Assembly (NCBI GenBank): GCA_910592205.1
Contig: CAJVPJ010000192.1
Span: 1 to 36,065, forward strand
Length of the DNA stretch: 36,065 bases
Source of the DNA: Paraglomus occultum
Lineage: Eukaryota; Glomeromycota; Glomeromycetes; Paraglomerales; Paraglomeraceae
Direction: 5' to 3'
Part shown: positions 31,434-36,065 of the stretch, in pieces
Layout of the letters: the number at the start of each line of letters is the position of its first letter
Numbering within the stretch: position 1 is the stretch's first letter
Position numbers and translations under genes: made by a program
The notes under the pieces: generated by a model
Seen by the model: the letters and a program-made list of their open reading frames with translations, nothing else
What the model was told of the DNA's origin: nothing
The model's database searches: none

Positions 31434-33470
31434 TCATACTGCTTCGCCACTAACAGTAATAGGCTCAGCTAAATCATGAGCTGTCGTAGCTAAAGAGTTC
31501 GTATGTCTGTGGGTTCTATCTGCGTCATTGATATTGACCGTATCGTGACTCTGTCTACCGTACAAGGTAGCAATATAACTTTCTGTCCTTATAAATTTGG
31601 GTACTGAATCAGAGGCCATCAGACGGAAAATTGTGTCTTCTATCTTATTGAACAAATTAATGGTGACTACAGATTTGGGAACTTCTGAAGTGTTTGCATC
31701 CGCATCAAGTGAAACAATCGTCGTTATTATCTGGTTGTAATGTTGTCTCAATGTGTGATCAATGTTCAATTCGTTAGCCGATCCGGGAGCGAGAAACGTA
31801 TTATAAATCCTAAACGCATCAGCAATGAATCTCTGTTTCTCCATCGGATCCTGTATCTCTCCCACTTCATTGGCATCACGTGAATATTTCTGCTTCAACT
31901 GCTTTATGTCAAGCAAGAATAATAAATTTTCTTCGCATAATTTAGACTTTAAAAAGTCCATAAACAGCGTGCTCAGCGTCTGATCCTCCAAAATCTGTTG
32001 TAACTTTTTGTTATTCGACTCTTTATACTGAGGCAATGCGCTGACCGAGTTTCTGTGTTTCCTCACTGGTTTTGTATTGACTTTCTCTTTGTCTAACAAT
32101 GACTGAGCGGTGGCTCGATCAGCGACTTTGTCCTTGTTGATAATTGCCGGCCGGATATTTCCATAACTCAACAACTCTTTCAGTTTATTTCTATTACTGC
32201 CGTTATCGGTGTGGACGGTTGTAATATCCAATATATCCCATCCAGCTATTCGTTGACCCTCTTCGCTGAGTCTATAAAACGTCGTTTTCGAGTATCGAAG
32301 TTCGTTGTCTCTTCGTTCGGATGATCTCTTGTCGGGAATTGGTTCAACAAGCTTATTACGTAAGAATTCATTAAATACTTTTACCGCTTCTTCACGTGTG
32401 ACTACTGTTGTAAAGTCACAGAGCCAGTCACATGCACTTCCTCCTTGAAAAACAAGCAGCAATGTTCGATTGCTGGATTTCTCGCGCAATTCAATACCTA
32501 GATTACGATCACCTCGCTCATTGGATGCGGTCGATGACGTATCTGAAGAATCAGTGTCCTTATCTTTGTCCTTGTCTTTCTCTTTTTCTTTCTCCTTCTC
32601 CTTCTCTTTCTCTTTGGTGACCAGATTTGGACGTTGACCAGCAAACCGTCTAAATATGGGCACTAAAGTTTGTTTATTTAAAACGAGTGAATCGGTCTCC
32701 ACGGTTCTTTCGAGATAGAATAGCTTGATCGGGGCAGCTTGAGCAGCGAATAATTTCGTTAAATGATTGGAAGCTATGAGATTCTTGGTTATAAAATGTT
32801 CGAGAACGTAGAGCCCCTTGGAAGTGAGTGAATATAGACACTTGTCTTTGAATGAGCGATTGCTCGAGTCTAATACGTTCTCGAATAGCTTTGCATCCAT
32901 AAAAGTCTGACACACACTCTTGGCCATGTCTTTTGTCATACTAAAAGTTGTTGTGGTTGTTGTTGTCACTATTCGCAACGGGTCTCTTGCATCTTGGCTA
33001 CGATGTGATTGGGTGAATTTTAGCGAGCCAAGGTTGTTAATCGCTTCTTCCGTGGTAAAACTATGTGGGTAACTGCGAAACATGTGCCTGTGTGTGTCCA
33101 TCGGTAGTGAGACCATTAACGCAGCATATAGGTCGTGAATGTCCTATATAAAAAACAAGTTGATGATAAGATAAAGAGTTTGTGAGTTTTAACAATCATT
33201 CAGCCTCGCATGCTTGGGTCAGGGATGCGTAAAGCCTTGACAAAGCTGGCAAATGCGACCCACTAGACTATTCTTGCATGAATGCCAACATGTTTACGCT
33301 ATGCTGTCAAATGCTCTCTATTCGACTATGTTATACAGTTCCCAGTTTCTTGTTTTTGATCTAACCTTTGCAAAAGGCCGTCCCGAGCGTGTAGTCTTCA
33401 TCATATGAGTGGAAGACTGGTGCTGCACTATAGGCTGCGGTTGTTGCGGTGTTTGTTGAAGCGATGTCAT
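31434..33470 (-). CDS. flbA: RGS protein with two DEP domains (FlbA/Sst2 type), 604 aa
   Basis: Two exons, 33470-33366 and 33143-31434, joined in phase 0 (GTTAGA donor, TATAG acceptor). The join restores the family phrase RSGRPFAKDIHDLYAALMVS. DEP domain 1, about residues 45-150, contains the fungal hallmark YPHSFTTEEAINNLGSLKF and the Thr run before FSMTKDMA. A Lys-Glu/Lys-Asp tract lies at about 212-231. DEP domain 2 is at about 270-340, and the RGS box at about 415-560 has FMDFLKSKLCEENLLFLLDI and FIRTESYIATLYG. The protein stimulates GTP hydrolysis by G-alpha subunits. In Aspergillus FlbA and yeast Sst2 this damps G-protein signalling that controls growth versus sporulation, or the mating response. 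The DEP pair normally tethers it to a receptor tail or membrane. The ATG at 33470 was chosen; the frame is open to an earlier ATG at 33596. Its intron (222 nt) is the longest placed here. Confidence 0.9.
32556..32615 (-). repeat. Coding microsatellite: Lys-Glu / Lys-Asp tract
   Basis: A 6-bp purine-rich repeat on the coding strand gives about eight KE and four KD dipeptides between DEP1 and DEP2 of the RGS protein. It lies in a linker predicted to be flexible, so length changes should be tolerated. Confidence 0.9.
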
Positions 33471-36065
33471 GGCTATGTTATGCGTTTTGATATGATGGTT
33501 GAAAAAAGCTGAAAAGATGAAATTGAGTAGAGCGAATTGTGTGGTTTCAGGAGCCATAATATAGCCATAGAGGAGGTACCACGTAACACATTCCACGAGA
33601 ATTATGCAGGCCAGAACGTCTTTGATTGTTTACCTTTGTACGTTCCTTGTGATGCAGAAATAGTTTCTATATAATTAACCCACTAAATTGTAATTTATTA
33701 CGAAGAAGGAAATAGTGTATTCAAAGAGTCTATATTAAACTATTTATAGTACTAAGTGTTATTGTTCATTTCCTGAAGGTTATTTGTCAAATTACGATTC
33801 CTTTGTGTTTCGAGGAAAAAGATAAAGCGTAATTTATGACCTCAGATGTGTCACTCTGTTGTCATTGTTCTTAATTACAATATCCCTGAACAATTTCTCT
33901 TCAACACGAAACACTCACTTTTCCCCCCCGAGCCTCAGCCCCTTATCTATTTTAAAGCACTCAATTCACTTACGTTTTTGTAATTTGTTTCTCCGAAATT
34001 ACATGCTAAACTAATAAATAACAAAATGCCTCTTGGGCTATCCTTTCCGTTTTGTTTATTTTTGTCCTTGTAAAATTGGATTTACTATATTTGGAATGAT
34101 ACGAGCACGTTGCGAGGACAAGGCACAATAATAGGAGTGATCGTCAAGAAATTTAGGGTATGCATAGAGAGCGTGTTACAGATTACACATCAAAGATTAC
34201 AGCGTAAATTTATTTTCTGTTCCCAGGGAAAGCGGCTATTTCCGAAAGAATCTACGGCTTTAAATTCGATTCTTCTTTAATTCAACCTTTGACGAACAAA
34301 TGTCAAGGCATTTATTGTTGCACAACAAAATAAACTCTAACTATAAAATCTTTAAGTATTGAAGGGTGGCGATCAATACACACATCGCCATTCGCGGGCA
34401 ATAAGTTTTTAAAGCTCGTTTTCCCCAAGTCGATGCCATCGATTTCACAAGATAATTTGAGTAACATTTTCTATTAGATAAGCTACTTCAGCTGACTGCA
34501 TCCTGCAGCGATGGAACCGCAATCAAAAGTTATTCTGGGAAAAAAAACCACTGGTTAGCCCCATGTTCGGGGATGAGCGATATATCACATCCAATATAAG
34601 AGCACGAGCCTGATTAATCGTTAGTCAGATAATAAAATGGATAGACATTGTACGTGTGGCATTATCTCGGCATTCAGTGTCAACTGCAGCAGATAACTTG
34701 CCCTTCCAAGATCATGTCAAAAAGAAATGCGGTATTGTCTTTCTCGATCGCTATCATTGTTTATGTTTATCCCGTGTAACAAACGGATCATAATCCACAA
34801 ACTCACAATAAACCGATTTTAGAAACCTCTTTTATTACTCTGGCAAAACTTTCTCGCTTGGGACTACGGAAAGAGAAGATCATCATCACAGATTGACGGA
34901 AGATCTTGAACCATCTGAAACAAGTCATTACTAATAGCTTGTGTGCAGCATATTCAAATACGTCAGAGATCGATGCATGTCTGGTAATGAATGCCAGGAT
35001 CCAACGTCAATATCATTTTCATTAAAAATGACAAGGAAATGTTCATTACAAAAGAAATGGCGACATACGCTGTCAACACTCATCATTTAGCACTCGCAAA
35101 GGTCACAAATAGGTTCGAGCTTTTAGCCGACAAATTCGGCAAAACTTTATTTCCTATGCACATATTGTCGCATATAACCGTTTCAGATAATTTTTAATTA
35201 ATAATCCCGAGGACGGATAAGGCAATTCAGTTGGGCAATACTAATGAAATAAAATTCTACATCCTCACATGTTCCGCTGGAATTAGTCCAAACTCAAATT
35301 TGAGAACTGGGAATAATGAATACTTTCGCAGCTGAATGTTTGGTGAGATTATGATTGGCTGATCATGTTACAATCTCGTGTTTGCGCATGGTAAATAACC
35401 AGGAATAATGTAAAAGATCTTATTATGATTTCTTTTTTGTAAAGAGGAATGCAAATATTAAACGTGCAGAGTAAGAAACATTGCATCTACGTACAACAAA
35501 CAGTGAAAATGTGCAGTTGTATAGGGGTCAAGATCTGCAACAATCACGTTCTGCATATGACTGAGAACTTGTTTCTCTATTTCCGGGTTATCATTACTAT
35601 ACTTTGTTGACACAATCGTACGTCTTCTGTTATTGTGTATTAAAATACCGGTAATATATTAAAATCATTATCAATTTCCAGTTCTTGCTCTGGGCTTTTT
35701 TGGGGAACCAAAACGAGAGTTGGAAATGTGTCTAAAACAGTCGTTCGTAGATCAACAAATTTGCAGCCTTCCAAAAGAAAAAGCACGAATTTTGAATAAC
35801 ATTCGAGTCATTTGCTGTCACCAACATAGTTAGCAAATTATTTTTTCCACGTTACTCCTTTTCGTTATGGCAAGAGTTTGAACAGCTTGATTATTACGTA
35901 TTTTTTGCTGTTCTAGAAATTAAGTTAATTAGTAACTCGTATGTTTTTATTTGTCTTATTAAAACCCCTTAATAAAAGCAAAGCCATGTGTCTATAAGCG
36001 AGTTTATCATCGATCATGATTTTGAACCACGTTGGAAAAGTGGTTGAAATCACATTAATGCGTGG
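33471..36065. other. Gene-poor right end of the window
   Basis: The first part should be the 5' flank of the RGS gene. It contains a C-rich patch at about 33925-33954 with a CCCCT that resembles a stress-response element (weak). The frame at 34991-35197 (68 codons) has no motif. A short protein-like segment with a good acceptor at 35680-35681 is described under findings. I saw no tRNA or transposon. Confidence 0.45.

Noticed and set aside
33925-33954. C-rich patch with CCCCT as a stress-response element in the RGS promoter
   Set aside because: A single five-base match is expected by chance and has no spacing or conservation support.
34991-35197. 68-codon plus-strand frame starting MPGSNVN
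   Set aside because: No motif, no neighbouring exon or promoter evidence; treated as chance.
1-36065. Search for CRISPR arrays, prokaryotic defence systems, integrases or intact transposons
   Set aside because: The window is a spliced fungal region. No regularly spaced repeats, transposase or reverse transcriptase motifs, or terminal repeats were recognised.

Overview
This is an AT-rich, intron-rich eukaryotic window that looks fungal. I joined exons by eye using GT/AG signals, reading phase and family knowledge; no alignment was run. Most introns I placed are about 50-125 nt, about 55 in total. Fungus-specific families (Uds1 septation coiled coil, Sst2/FlbA-type RGS) sit beside ITFG1, EI24 and an ABHD11-type hydrolase. 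With the base composition, this suggests an early-diverging fungus, possibly Mucoromycota/Glomeromycotina. That taxonomic step is inference. I see no prokaryotic operon, CRISPR array or intact transposon.

Layout. 1-3.1 kb: a small minus-strand ORF and an unresolved spliced minus-strand gene, head-to-head with uds1. 3.2-6.4 kb (+): Uds1 coiled-coil protein, 1039 aa. 6.4-8.9 kb: gene-poor, with a three-frame stretch that may be a decayed gene. 8.9-10.3 kb (-): ABHD11-like alpha/beta hydrolase, 6 exons. 11.2-14.3 kb (-): ITFG1 homologue, 15 exons. 15.3-16.5 kb (+): unknown protein with 15 tandem RQD-type pentapeptides. 17.7-19.3 kb (-): Rab geranylgeranyltransferase alpha subunit (BET4), whose first exon is only ATG. 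21.5-23.0 kb (+): EI24 membrane protein. 23.5-25.1 kb (+): Lcp5/neuroguidin. 25.1-26.1 kb (-): His-rich polytopic membrane protein with a GC-AG intron. 26.6-27.4 kb (-): Swi3/TIPIN. 27.5-29.8 kb (+): Utp18. 31.4-33.5 kb (-): RGS protein of the FlbA/Sst2 type. 33.5-36.1 kb: no clear gene, one weak candidate exon.

These are mostly single-copy housekeeping genes with no operon logic. Two loose themes can be seen. Lcp5 and Utp18 both serve the small-subunit processome and lie within 7 kb. Several neighbours share short flanks: uds1 and the unresolved gene (70 bp, divergent), Swi3 and Utp18 (188 bp, divergent), Lcp5 and the membrane protein (70 bp, convergent). I found no convincing new multi-gene system. 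The most unusual items are the coding pentapeptide minisatellite protein, the ATG-only exon, several atypical splice junctions, and unexplained protein-like stretches at 2.3-3.1, 8.0-8.7, 20.4-20.6 and 35.7-35.8 kb.
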